A DNA stretch of 64,000 nt from Hydractinia symbiolongicarpus (lineage: Eukaryota; Cnidaria; Hydrozoa; Anthoathecata; Hydractiniidae), in contig NC_079889.1 of the NCBI RefSeq assembly GCF_029227915.1, forward strand, positions 6,884,001-6,948,000, written 5' to 3'. Under the pieces are notes generated by a model that saw only the letters and a list, made by a program, of their open reading frames with translations, had not been told where the DNA came from and made no database searches. A program made the position numbers and the translations under genes. Within the stretch, counting starts at the first letter, position 1, and each line of letters opens with the position of its first letter. This document shows, piece by piece, positions 40,574-49,225 of this stretch.

Positions 40574-43500
40574 AATGTCCTCTTGCCAGTGTGGTAATAC
40601 CATCTTCCAAAATTATGCGTTTATCATCATCGGCATTGAGCGCCAGTTTATTTGTTTTTATTGTGTGAACATCGTGCTTAATAGATCGAAATGTCATTTG
40701 GGTTCTGTAAATGTTCTCACCCTCAAACAGGCATCTCTTATAATCAGCGAAACCTATGGTCTCCCTTACCACACATTTCTTCACCCCCTTACACCTCTTA
40801 TCCTCCTTACCACATAGTTGTTTGTATGCATAGGTCTTAGCTCTTAGGGCTACAAACTCAGCCATCACCTTACCACCTAACTCGTCCTTCATCAGCCCAA
40901 TGATCTTTTTATTCAAACCTAATGGTAGAGGTCTACCATCTTCCTTATCATACCCCGATGTGTCAAATCTCGCAGACACATTATCGGCGATATCTCTGTA
41001 AAAGTCGTTGGTTTTGATGTGGTATACGAATGAATCAGTATCCATGTAACACAGCTTCACGTCATCACCATATTTCGGTTTCATGTAATCATAGTGAAAC
41101 TCGTACATAATCATCTTGGACATGTCGAGAATTGCCAGTCCCATGTATATCGGCTTATTCATTTTGATCTTGATCTTGGACATCTCTATACCCATCAGTG
41201 CTTCCGAGAACCATGTGCTACCCTTGAAGTTTGGTTTCATCACCAGCTTCTCATACTGTTCCTTCTTCGTAGCCAAGCGTATATCCTTGTGTTTACGCTG
41301 ATTCTCCATTGTCTTACCAAAGAACGAATTGTTCATAAGCTTGAAAAAGTCCTTCTCAAAGTCATTAGTTGATTTAGTACGCAAATCAGTGTTAAAATCT
41401 ATGTACGACTTCAACCACGCACTCTGATTAAATCTCAAGACTCTATGAACCTTATCAAGAACAAGACCATGCTTCAACGCCTGATCAAGCGCACGGATAT
41501 GGATGATGTAGTTTGTCTTGTCCGAAAGACATGGTGTCAGCTTCTCGACCCCATTGATAACCTTCCTCTCGGGCATGAAAGGAAGGTCGTTATGAGAATC
41601 ATTAAGTTCCCGTGGGTAACTAACATCAACCTCAAGGAAGTACCCCCTATCACCATCTTCATCGGCTAATTTTGAAATAAGTTCGGATGTGAAATCGGAA
41701 ACCATTATCTTCCCCGTCCTAGGAGAGTTTACCACACGATTAAAAGTGTTGGTTACAGGATCGTGAACAACTTTTCTAGGAGTATATGGATTTTCCTCTT
41801 TCACCTCTTCCTCCTCTTTCACCTCTTCCTCTCCACTGTCCTTTTTATAAAAACCCATGATCTTATCCTTCATGGTTTTGAAAGCTTTTGTTGTTTTATC
41901 CTTAATAGCCTTAGGTACATGATTTATCAACCAGTCTCTCCATTCAATCAACTTGCTTTTCACAATAGGTCTGGTTTTAATCATTTCTTGCTCTTCAAAC
42001 AAATCCATGTCGTGTTGGCTAGTACCGGATCTCGAGGGTGCCGGTACGGGTTCGGGCAATTTACTAACGTCATTAACCCACTCAAACCCTCCGGTGGGCA
42101 TCTTCTGTATCATGGCCCATCCATACAGATTGTTAGCATCAAGATACTGCAGATAGGTTGTATCTTCCGAAGTATTATACATATCGCCCATATATGGATT
42201 GTTGGCCTTGGCGTAGCGTTGGACAGCCTGACACAATCCACCCCTAATACCGCTTTCAATGAACGTGACCATCTCAATATCAGACAATAGATCTAGACTA
42301 ACCCCGGTCTTTTTCAGACATGCTTGCCAAGTTAATCCAGGAGTTGTGTAAAAATGCGCTGGATCTAGTTTGTAGTATCTCAAACACGTCTCTCTGAATG
42401 TCTCAAACACACCGGCGAGCAATAGAACATCTGTATTGAGATAGATGTCATGATATTCACCTAGATCCTTAATATCAAAGGCTTTCCAAACCTTCTGAGC
42501 ATGCTCATAGTCAGCATCACTGATGTGACTCATGTTAAGCTCGCTATAAAAGTCATCCTTTGACGGGAGCTCAGTTTTATTAAACCTATCGAATGAGTTA
42601 ACATACTCATATGGGTATACACCTTTTCTCAACAGCAACCTGAACTGCTTATCGTTTCCCGTGTGCATATTACGGAACTTTTCAAGTAAACTCTGCTTAT
42701 CAAGATTTTTATTGCAACCGACATCACATTCACCACATTTTCCGTGAGCAATATAGTTTTCATCAATATATTCAAACGAGCAGCCAGAGTTACACTCATC
42801 ACATCTCATGTTGTTAACACCCGCGAGATTCGCACTAAGATTGTTCAAGCCGCTTGACATAAATCTAAACGAATCTATGAATCTTAGCTTTATCTTTTTG
42901 TCCTTAGTTTCACCATTTTTGTTAATATATTCACCAACCTTAACATCGGTCGAGAAAGAGATATATTTCTCCTTATTCTCTGCGATTACACCCATACCAT
43001 CCTCTCCGTACTTCCTTGCAAGCTCCTTAATGAATAAATGCGCATCATATCCGCTCAGATTGTGGAATACAACCGGAATATAATTAGGAACCTTGTAACG
43101 CAGATTACATTCCTGATGGGCGGATCCGCGAAACTTACCAGTGAAATGACAGTGATCCCTAACCTTGATGTCATCATCACCATCAAATTCCTTCATACAA
43201 ATGTGGCAAACCTCGGATCTATTGAAACCGTCACGCTCCTCATCCGTCAGTGGATCCATTTCCTTCTGAGGAAACATGTTATATAACCTTTCAGCCTCGG
43301 AAACCACATGATCCACAAAGCGAGGAACACAGTCCTCATCACGGTAAAGATTAAGAGGGTTGGGAACTTCACCATGAGCATATTTACTATAACAACAGAA
43401 TCCGGTTGGGACATGTTTACCAACTTTCTCGGTTGATGATCCGCCTTTTCTCTCATCCTCGGGCAATTCTTGTGTAAAAGCTTCGAAATCGGCATAAATG

Positions 43501-44966
43501 ATGAATGGAACCTTGAGCTGAAACTTACCATCAGTGAAGGTTAAGGTGCTACCCTCTTTAGGGAGTTGAACCTTAGCAGCATCATTATCCTTGCAATACT
43601 CAAAGTGCTCATCCCTTTTCTGTTCGCTTGGAAAACCGGAGAGACAATTCAAGCAATAATGCTCTTTATGTTCATGCTTTGAGTTGGCCTTGCTCAGGAC
43701 ACCGCTCAGGTTCTTAACAGCGATATAATGCCTCTTATCCCCTTCACACAGTAAAAACAAAACAACCGTCTCATCCCGGTCAAGATGCTTCGACTTTCGA
43801 CACATATAGACACCCTCTATGTCATCTTTTGTCAAAACATGCACAGCGATATCAGGGTTCCTTCTCTCAAACAAATCTATCTTGTTTAGTGCCATTGGGA
43901 AAGATAGACCATCCCAATTGCACTTGTCTTCAAACTTCTTAAGGTTTGATATTCGTTCAGGATGATTATCAATCTTATCATGATATAAGGCAGCTAAAAC
44001 GGCCCATTTGAAGCATTCATCATCTTCATTTTTGGGATTGATCACGGAGAACTTACCACTGAAATTCTTGGGTAGCGGCAAGTAAGATCTACCTCTAGTT
44101 AATTTTAGTTTGTGAAAGTCTACATGCATATGTAGGATCCTTTCGATTGTGAATCCGCTGGCGGGTAGAGCAGGGTTCTCAATCTGCTCAATTATTTTAT
44201 TACACATCCGATCGAAAACATCAGAAATGTCATCGTGGGCGTGCAGTATCTCCATATAGCTATTGAAAGCTTTATCGACATGTACACACGGGGCATCGGT
44301 CGAGCTGGCGTCCTCCTTTACCCATTTCACCCACAGGGTCGACTGAGTCTTCAGCGACTTCTTCTGCCCGAGCACGTCACTCATCAACCTCTTGACGACA
44401 TGCTCGACCTTTTTTAGAAAAAACTTGACATTCTTCCCACCATCCGAGTTTATCTTGAAACGTTTGTATGAACGGTCAAACGCTTCCTCAATAGGTGTAT
44501 ATGGATTTTCCTCTTTCACCTCTTCCTCCTCTTTCACCTCTTCCTCTCCACTGTCCTTTTTATACAAACCCATGATCTTATCCTTCATGGTTTTGAAAGC
44601 TTTTGTTGTTTTATCCCTAATAGCCTTAGGTACATGATTTATCAACCAGTCTCTCCATTCAATCAACTTGCTTTTCACCTGGGGTCTAGTTTTAGCCATT
44701 TCTTCCTGCTCAAACATATCCATGTCCGTACCGGATCTCAAGGGTCTCGGTGCCGGTCTCGGTGCTGGTACGGGTATAGATCCACCAGATCCTAGAAACG
44801 CCTCTAGAGATTTGTATCCCGGGTCTGGTACTGGTCTAGGCATCGGTATTGGTCTGGCAGGTCTCGAGGGTCTCGGCGCTGGTACTGGTCTGGCGGGTCC
44901 CGGTCTAACCGGTGCTGACACTGTAGTGGGTGTCAATAATTCAACAACCGTATTTCTCGAAGTCAT
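40554..44966 (-). CDS. Protein-primed family B DNA polymerase (Maverick PolB), 1470 aa
   Basis: Replicates the element by protein-primed synthesis. Residues 22-50 are Pro/Arg-rich; 438-458 form a C2H2-like finger (CLNC...HFEYC); 587-620 a CHIC...HCH...H...CN zinc/HNH-like module; 722-754 a four-Cys cluster. The 3'-5' exonuclease is complete: YADFE (D493, E495), FHNLSGYD (N636, D641), YLNTD (Y842, D846). Palm motifs are intact: motif A DANNLYG (D943), motif B KLMNNSFFGK (1209-1218), motif C YMDTDS (D1309, D1311). Odd: residues about 77-158 (KSKLIEWRDWLINHVPKAI...NPYTP) recur nearly identically at about 978-1063, within an extra block of about 120 residues after motif A, where protein-primed polymerases have TPR1. 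The ATG at 44,966 begins the open frame. The stop lies in the left inverted repeat. The frame is open throughout, but activity with the insert is uncertain. Confidence 0.95.
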   Translation of the reverse strand: MTSRNTVVELLTPTTVSAPVRPGPARPVPAPRPSRPARPIPMPRPVPDPGYKSLEAFLGSGGSIPVPAPRPAPRPLRSGTDMDMFEQEEMAKTRPQVKSKLIEWRDWLINHVPKAIRDKTTKAFKTMKDKIMGLYKKDSGEEEVKEEEEVKEENPYTPIEEAFDRSYKRFKINSDGGKNVKFFLKKVEHVVKRLMSDVLGQKKSLKTQSTLWVKWVKEDASSTDAPCVHVDKAFNSYMEILHAHDDISDVFDRMCNKIIEQIENPALPASGFTIERILHMHVDFHKLKLTRGRSYLPLPKNFSGKFSVINPKNEDDECFKWAVLAALYHDKIDNHPERISNLKKFEDKCNWDGLSFPMALNKIDLFERRNPDIAVHVLTKDDIEGVYMCRKSKHLDRDETVVLFLLCEGDKRHYIAVKNLSGVLSKANSKHEHKEHYCLNCLSGFPSEQKRDEHFEYCKDNDAAKVQLPKEGSTLTFTDGKFQLKVPFIIYADFEAFTQELPEDERKGGSSTEKVGKHVPTGFCCYSKYAHGEVPNPLNLYRDEDCVPRFVDHVVSEAERLYNMFPQKEMDPLTDEERDGFNRSEVCHICMKEFDGDDDIKVRDHCHFTGKFRGSAHQECNLRYKVPNYIPVVFHNLSGYDAHLFIKELARKYGEDGMGVIAENKEKYISFSTDVKVGEYINKNGETKDKKIKLRFIDSFRFMSSGLNNLSANLAGVNNMRCDECNSGCSFEYIDENYIAHGKCGECDVGCNKNLDKQSLLEKFRNMHTGNDKQFRLLLRKGVYPYEYVNSFDRFNKTELPSKDDFYSELNMSHISDADYEHAQKVWKAFDIKDLGEYHDIYLNTDVLLLAGVFETFRETCLRYYKLDPAHFYTTPGLTWQACLKKTGVSLDLLSDIEMVTFIESGIRGGLCQAVQRYAKANNPYMGDMYNTSEDTTYLQYLDANNLYGWAMIQKMPTGGFEWVNDVSKLPEPVPAPSRSGTSQHDMDLFEEQEMIKTRPIVKSKLIEWRDWLINHVPKAIKDKTTKAFKTMKDKIMGFYKKDSGEEEVKEEEEVKEENPYTPRKVVHDPVTNTFNRVVNSPRTGKIMVSDFTSELISKLADEDGDRGYFLEVDVSYPRELNDSHNDLPFMPERKVINGVEKLTPCLSDKTNYIIHIRALDQALKHGLVLDKVHRVLRFNQSAWLKSYIDFNTDLRTKSTNDFEKDFFKLMNNSFFGKTMENQRKHKDIRLATKKEQYEKLVMKPNFKGSTWFSEALMGIEMSKIKIKMNKPIYMGLAILDMSKMIMYEFHYDYMKPKYGDDVKLCYMDTDSFVYHIKTNDFYRDIADNVSARFDTSGYDKEDGRPLPLGLNKKIIGLMKDELGGKVMAEFVALRAKTYAYKQLCGKEDKRCKGVKKCVVRETIGFADYKRCLFEGENIYRTQMTFRSIKHDVHTIKTNKLALNADDDKRIILEDGITTLARGHYRHISL
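41778..42056 (-). repeat. Intragenic direct repeat, palm copy (PolB residues about 971-1063)
   Basis: Second copy of the cassette, kept in frame and placed after motif A. It is preceded by PEPVPAPSRSG, like the Pro-rich leader of the N-terminal copy, and followed by about 24 residues (RKVVHDPVTNTFNRVVN...) before normal palm sequence resumes at GYFLEVDV. Confidence 0.93.
44493..44756 (-). repeat. Intragenic direct repeat, N-terminal copy (PolB residues about 71-158)
   Basis: About 260 bp almost identical to 41,778-42,056 in the same gene and orientation, covering the DMDMFEQEEM to NPYTP cassette with its acidic EEEVKEEEEVKEE run. Confidence 0.93.
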
Positions 44967-45146
44967 GCTTGTGTATGATATACGATTACAAAATCTTTAA
45001 CCCTTTTTTTATAAATCTTGTCGGAGTGTCATGAGTGTCCTCGTTTGTGGGGCAACCACCATGCTAAATTGTAGTAAAAACACGCTTTGTGATACATACA
45101 TCGATACACCATGGGTACCCACCCACCAGCACCTCGAGGGTCCACA
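44967..45146. promoter_or_regulatory. Region upstream of PolB
   Basis: 180 bp between the hairpin after the SAP gene and the polymerase ATG, with no credible gene. It probably holds the polymerase promoter; no defined motif was recognised beyond an A/T-rich stretch at 44,990-45,015. Confidence 0.4.
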
Positions 45147-45170
45147 TTTGTTACCCGTATGAGTAACAAA
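45147..45170. terminator. 3' hairpin after the SAP-like gene
   Basis: Stem TTTGTTAC / GTAACAAA (8 bp) with an 8-nt loop, 10 bp beyond the stop of the minus-strand gene at 45,181. The same TTTGTTAC arm forms the hairpin after the ATPase gene. Confidence 0.65.
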
Positions 45171-45180
45171 AAATGTCCAA

Positions 45181-45450
45181 TCACTTGGATCTCTTGTCGT
45201 TATAACGTTTTTGAGATTTTAGATATGCCTCCCTGTTGTTCGACCTCCACCTTGAACAGTATCCGTACCGTTCCTTCTTAGTATCCAGATCGATGGTGTA
45301 GGATGGGTCGAGATCATTCTTCTCAATCACCTCAACCAATTTGGATTTTTTCATCCCCGCAATATACTTAATTCCACGGGCTTTAGCAACCTCTCTCAAC
45401 TCTCTCAGTTTCATCAATTTGTAATCTGGTGTGGTATTCATGTCTGACAT
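45181..45450 (-). CDS. Small SAP-like DNA-binding protein, 89 aa
   Basis: Residues 11-44 (KLMKLRELREVAKARGI...KKSKLVEVIEK) have the two-helix pattern of SAP/Rho-N type nucleic-acid-binding domains. The rest is basic and ends YLKSQKRYNDKRSK. Small SAP proteins are frequent in Polintons and related viruses, where they may coat or anchor DNA. It is divergent to the integrase gene across a 105-bp, very AT-rich spacer, and a strong hairpin follows its stop. Start: ATG at 45,450; a second Met at residue 4 is possible. The domain assignment is by pattern only. Confidence 0.72.
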   Translation of the reverse strand: MSDMNTTPDYKLMKLRELREVAKARGIKYIAGMKKSKLVEVIEKNDLDPSYTIDLDTKKERYGYCSRWRSNNREAYLKSQKRYNDKRSK

Positions 45451-45555
45451 ATTAATATTAATAATAATATAAATATAAATATAAAAACTTTAAGCACTTT
45501 TATCGTACCACATCATAACAAAAAGGAGATAAATAAAGGTGTGCATAAATAAAAC
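45451..45555. promoter_or_regulatory. Divergent promoter region, SAP gene / integrase
   Basis: 105 bp between two divergent start codons. It has an extreme A/T run with repeated AATATAAATATAAA near 45,465-45,485, suited to TATA-type promoters on both strands. Confidence 0.5.
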
Positions 45556-46539
45556 ATGTCAAACTCTAAACTTCAAGAGACTTACTATCAACCTCAAAAT
45601 TTATGGAAAGGACAAAAGGCTGTTCAGAATTTAAGAGGATTCGGTTTCAAGCCAAAGGAGATTAAGAAGTGGCTATCAAAACAAGCATTTTGGCAAGTAT
45701 ATTTACCCGCTCCAAAACATGTTGAAAGACCACATTATGAAGTTACCACCCCTAATGATTTACATCAATTCGATTTATTGTACATGTCCGGTGACATACT
45801 GTATGGTAATAAATATAAGTACATTTTGTCGGGAATCGATGCTGCTTCCAGATACAAAGTAGCCCGACCTTTGAGGAGTAAGAAAGCCAAAGAGGTTGCC
45901 GCTATGATTGAGGACATCTACAAGGCAGGACCATTAACTTATCCGAAAACTTTCCAATGTGATAACGGTTTAGAATTCAAAGCAGATGTGACAAAGCTGT
46001 TGGAGAAGCATAAGGTTGAAATTAAAAGGGCGACTACAAAATATAAGCATACGCACACAGCTTTTGTTGAGGCGTTGAACAAGATACTTGCGGAAAATTT
46101 ATTCAAAATACAAGATGCTCAAGAACTGAATGATTCGGAAAAGGTATCATCTACATGGGTTAAGCATCTGTATAAACTGATTGATAGGCTAAACGATACA
46201 AAGACGCAGATGATTGGTATGAAACCAAAAGATGCTATTATAATGAAAGAGGTGCCTTTGGTTAATCAAGAGAATTATCCACCTGAAGTAGAATTACCTA
46301 AAGATGGCCTGTATAGATATCTACTACAACCTGGTGAAGAGCATGATGATGGGCGGAGACGGGCAACCGATAGAATATGGTCGAAAAACACATATAGATT
46401 GCGTGAGGTAATAGCGCAACCTGGTAACCGTGTAATGTACTATGTTCAAGACGGACCCAGACGGGCTTTTGTAAAAGAGGAATTGATGTTAATACCTGAA
46501 GATACAGAATTACCTCCTGATTATGTGCAAGGTTGGTGA
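45556..46539 (+). CDS. Retroviral-type (rve) integrase of the Maverick, 327 aa
   Basis: Catalyses insertion of the element. The catalytic triad is intact: D73 in HQFDLLYM, D136 in CDNGLEF and E172 in FVEALNK, giving exact D-35-E spacing between the last two. Residues 80-110 (KYKYILSGIDAASRYKVARPL) and 196-230 (WVKHLYKLIDRLND...GMKPKDAI) are typical of the RNase H-like core and following helix. The C-terminus (274-316, IWSKNTYRLREVI...VKEELMLIPED) looks like the small beta-barrel or chromo-like tail of Polinton integrases. No HHCC zinc finger is visible at the N-terminus. Length is normal for the family and no break was seen. Start is the ATG at 45,556, after the AT-rich divergent spacer. A hairpin follows the stop by 36 bp. 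Confidence 0.95.
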   Translation: MSNSKLQETYYQPQNLWKGQKAVQNLRGFGFKPKEIKKWLSKQAFWQVYLPAPKHVERPHYEVTTPNDLHQFDLLYMSGDILYGNKYKYILSGIDAASRYKVARPLRSKKAKEVAAMIEDIYKAGPLTYPKTFQCDNGLEFKADVTKLLEKHKVEIKRATTKYKHTHTAFVEALNKILAENLFKIQDAQELNDSEKVSSTWVKHLYKLIDRLNDTKTQMIGMKPKDAIIMKEVPLVNQENYPPEVELPKDGLYRYLLQPGEEHDDGRRRATDRIWSKNTYRLREVIAQPGNRVMYYVQDGPRRAFVKEELMLIPEDTELPPDYVQGW

Positions 46540-46575
46540 AAAAGGGGGGACGAAGTCATGACAATGACAAACAGT

Positions 46576-46600
46576 ATCTTTACCTGTTTCTGGTAAAGAT
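46576..46600. terminator. 3' hairpin after the integrase gene
   Basis: Arms ATCTTTACC and GGTAAAGAT (9 bp) with loop TGTTTCT. The identical 25-nt unit occurs at 55,005-55,029 after the last plus-strand gene. The rest of 46,540-46,760, between convergent genes, shows no gene. Confidence 0.7.
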
Positions 46601-46760
46601 GATTGTGCCGGAGATCGCGTGGGGCGGTCGGCAGATAGGGCCGCTATGGCTCAGTCTTGGGGGACGATCGTGCCACATAATGTCACAAACCGCCTTACTT
46701 TCAAATATTAATTTTTCAAATAGCACACGAAATATGCGAGCGGCGTACATGCACACATCA

Positions 46761-47354
46761 CTAACTTTGTTCCTGATTTACTGTCTTTCTGAGGCTTTGA
46801 ACCTCGGCCATTAGACTTTTTTCAAACTGGTTGCGCGTTTCGCTCTCCATCTTTCTGTCGGTTTTCGTCATCTTGTCCAGAGCTTCGTAGTATATACCAC
46901 ACAGGGTTTGAAATTCAATGTGACTAATGTCATCATTATTCAGCGCCCGTGAGAAGGAGTTTTCAAACACAGCGATAGCAGATGTCGCAACATCATATAA
47001 TTTCATGACTTTGTCAAGTTTGCTCTGATATTTTTTAATCAAAGCCGCGATAATGCCGGTGGAAATAGAGCCAGATAGGGCCACACCACCCAATCCGACA
47101 GAAACGGGGATTCCAATAAGGGTAGCGCCCGTTACTATTGAACCAATACCAGAGGCAATGGTTAGGGTGCCCGCGCCGGCATTTAAAAGCACTAATCGGT
47201 GTAATGCCTTGTTGTATTTCTCATACTTTGTGTTGAATTTGTTTTTTAATTTTATCAACTCCTCAAGTTGAGAGTTCACGGTATTTGTGTTAAACTTGTA
47301 CCGCTCACTCGAATACTCAGGAGCGGTGGGTAGCTTCGGATAAATCTCTGCCAT
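46761..47354 (-). CDS. Membrane protein with coiled-coil flanks, copy 1, 197 aa
   Basis: Function unknown. Residues 27-50 (NSQLEELIKLKNKFNTKYEKYNKA) look coiled-coil forming; 52-106 are a long Gly/Ala/Ile-rich hydrophobic block able to span a membrane twice; 107-195 are again helical and charged. The neighbour at 47,379-47,876 is a paralog: NSQLEEL plus a K/R-rich helix, a central hydrophobic part, then KLxKV...AIxVF and a Leu-Cys-x-x-Tyr motif are shared. The spacers before both genes are also alike, so the gene and its promoter were duplicated in tandem. Proteins of this shape occur in invertebrate Polintons (from memory). A membrane-active or virion role is conjecture. Start: ATG at 47,354. 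Convergent to the integrase. Confidence 0.75.
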   Translation of the reverse strand: MAEIYPKLPTAPEYSSERYKFNTNTVNSQLEELIKLKNKFNTKYEKYNKALHRLVLLNAGAGTLTIASGIGSIVTGATLIGIPVSVGLGGVALSGSISTGIIAALIKKYQSKLDKVMKLYDVATSAIAVFENSFSRALNNDDISHIEFQTLCGIYYEALDKMTKTDRKMESETRNQFEKSLMAEVQSLRKTVNQEQS

Positions 47355-47378
47355 TGGTTACTACAAAGAAAAAAAACT

Positions 47379-47876
47379 TTACTCTAAATAACATATATCT
47401 AGTTTATCCAGATCCTCGAGAGTTCTGTGATATGTATCACACAAACTTTCAAAATCGGCTCTACAGATGTACAGGCTGTTTGGTAGCGTTTTATCGAACA
47501 CATCGATGGCATTTTGTACAACGCGATATGAGGCTCTGACTTTGTTAAGTTTCTCCCGATATATCTTAACATATTCGGTGGTAACCGCACAGGAAGCAGA
47601 GCTTAATAGACACATACCCGAATTCCGAATGTAATTTCCACGGGTGGGTGACCCACCGAGCCCTAGCGAATTTCTAATAATGGTCGCTGCGGTCGCTATC
47701 GAGCTGGTAACAGCCACGGTTTCGGATATACCCTCCATAAGCGCCAATATGATCAGAGATACGCCGTATTTGTCTATCCTGTCATAGAACTTATCTCGTA
47801 ATTTAAGCAGCTCCTCAAGTTGGGAATTGGATATATCTGTTTTAAACATTTCTCTAGGACTAGAATGCTCGGCCAT
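47379..47876 (-). CDS. Membrane protein with coiled-coil flanks, copy 2, 165 aa
   Basis: Paralog of the 197-residue protein just downstream. Residues 17-40 (NSQLEELLKLRDKFYDRIDKYG) match the coiled coil; 40-100 form a hydrophobic central part, more broken than in copy 1; 104-156 (KIYREKLNKV...NAIDVFDKT...LCDTYHRTLEDL) match its second helical part. It ends about 30 residues earlier than copy 1, and its last codons run into the AT-rich spacer before copy 1, suggesting the tandem duplication cut its 3' end. It is divergent to the coiled-coil gene with 40 bp between the ATGs. Function unknown. Confidence 0.7.
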   Translation of the reverse strand: MAEHSSPREMFKTDISNSQLEELLKLRDKFYDRIDKYGVSLIILALMEGISETVAVTSSIATAATIIRNSLGLGGSPTRGNYIRNSGMCLLSSASCAVTTEYVKIYREKLNKVRASYRVVQNAIDVFDKTLPNSLYICRADFESLCDTYHRTLEDLDKLDICYLE

Positions 47877-47916
47877 TTCTATTATCTTAAGAAAAAACTA
47901 TCCTCTAAATAAAATA
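47877..47916. promoter_or_regulatory. 40-bp divergent promoter region
   Basis: AT-rich spacer between divergent ATGs, containing AAGAAAAAACTATCCTCTAA. A close match with CTTTACTCTAAATAACATA sits upstream of the first membrane-protein copy (47,355-47,395), so the promoter was probably duplicated with the gene. Confidence 0.5.
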
Positions 47917-49169
47917 ATGGCGGACATTGATATTGATCCGTTTGGGGACCATGGTCAAACCGACGAGGGTGCCGATGAAACCACGCCCCTGGTACCGAAG
48001 GAACGCACACGGGTACAGATACACACACCTGATGAAAAGGAGACATCATTCGGTGGAGGCTCCTCTCAACGCGCTAGAGTTACTAGTGAGCGGGTTAAAT
48101 CACTCTATGAGGTGCTATTAACTAAATATCCAAACGAGAACCCGGGCGTGATACATACCGATCTGTTTGAGATTCGTGGCGGTGAATTATACTACAAGGG
48201 TGATGACAGACCGCTGACACATGGTGGATCTCTAAGGTCTACCGGTACCATTGCAGATCTATTGGGCAAGAAAAGGCTGCGCAGTTTGGGGTTTGATATA
48301 CCGAAAGGTAGTATTACTCCCCGACAGGCCGCTAGGCTAAACAAAATAGAAGAGAGACTACCGTCACCGGATAAAATAGAGAATGCGACCGATATAGAAT
48401 TAGAAACTATGTCTGGAGATGTGGTAAACAGTGCGGAGGACCTGGTCTAGCTGGTCGATGATGGTACACTGAGAGCCGAATATCCCGCGGGTGATATTCG
48501 TGGATTGGATAGTTCCGTACAAAAAATTCGGGGGAGTCTTCAGGATGAAGTTGCAAAAAAGGTTCAGCTCGAACACAACATCGAGAAGGAACAAATGAAG
48601 TTGAAGGAGTTGGAAGGTCCGTCGTACACGGATGAACAGAGGGAGCAGGTGGCCAAGAGGTTGGAAAAGCTAAACGATTTGTTGGAGGCTAACCAGGATG
48701 GTATCAATATCCTCAAGGGTAAACTTAACAGTCAAATAAAAAGCATCAAGGAGATAATCGCCAAGGTACTTAGCAAAGATACAACATTGGGTGAAAAGAT
48801 ACGAACTCTATTCCGTGAGCAGGGTATCACCATCGTCAGTGTACTAACGGCATTTGGTATGGTTATCGGCCTTCTAGTAGAAGCTTTGACACCAGGGGGT
48901 GGGGGTCATCCACCAGTAATACAAAAAATCATGAAAAAACAGAAGGTGGTGCGAGGGAATGGATAAAGAACAAGCTGAGCGCACTAGGATCTCTCCTGGG
49001 TAGATTAGCCAGTGCCGCAGCCGCATCACTACCGGGTATAATTGGATCCATCGTATCGTGGATCCTAAATAGAGCAAAGGAAGCCGTCGGTTGGTTGAGT
49101 CAAAACCTGTGGGCTTTGATAGTTGGAATCGGAGGTCTGATATACACCTACATGGTTACAAAGCGTTAG
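47917..49169 (+). pseudogene. Coiled-coil and membrane-anchored Maverick protein, broken by a TAG and a frameshift
   Basis: The ATG at 47,917 (ATGGCGGACATTG) opens 177 codons of a hydrophilic region (TTPLVPKERTRV; KVSLYEVL-like helix; EIRGGELYYKGD) up to an in-frame TAG at 48,448-48,450. The same frame continues as a coiled coil (about 48,505-48,800) and a hydrophobic segment (TIVSVLTAFGMVIGLLVEAL). A one-base loss between about 48,890 and 48,940, probably in a G or A run, moves the rest to another frame. That part has the Gly/Ala-rich segment LPGIIGSIVSWILNRAKEAV and a final membrane helix, ending in TAG at 49,167. The layout matches a conserved Polinton protein of unknown function, perhaps internal to the virion. 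Both lesions look like ordinary decay. Confidence 0.8.
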
Positions 49170-49183
49170 TGGAATCTGGAATA

Positions 49184-49208
49184 TATGTTACATGACACAT
49201 GTAACATA
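49184..49208. terminator. Bidirectional hairpin between convergent genes
   Basis: Perfect 11-bp stem TATGTTACATG / CATGTAACATA with loop ACA. It begins 14 bp after the plus-strand stop (49,169) and lies 17 bp before the end of the minus-strand gene (49,226). Confidence 0.72.
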
Positions 49209-49225
49209 ATACCTGCGGTATCGTA

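Noticed and set aside
41763-42290. 175-codon plus-strand frame within PolB
   Set aside because: Shadow of the polymerase gene on the other strand; no recognisable protein features of its own.
46533-46814. 93-codon plus-strand frame overlapping the integrase stop
   Set aside because: It runs through the hairpin and the end of the opposite gene, with low-complexity, unconvincing sequence.
47827-47916. Earlier start (TTG) for the coiled-coil gene
   Set aside because: A eukaryotic gene should use the ATG at 47,917. The earlier codons lie in the opposite gene and its spacer.
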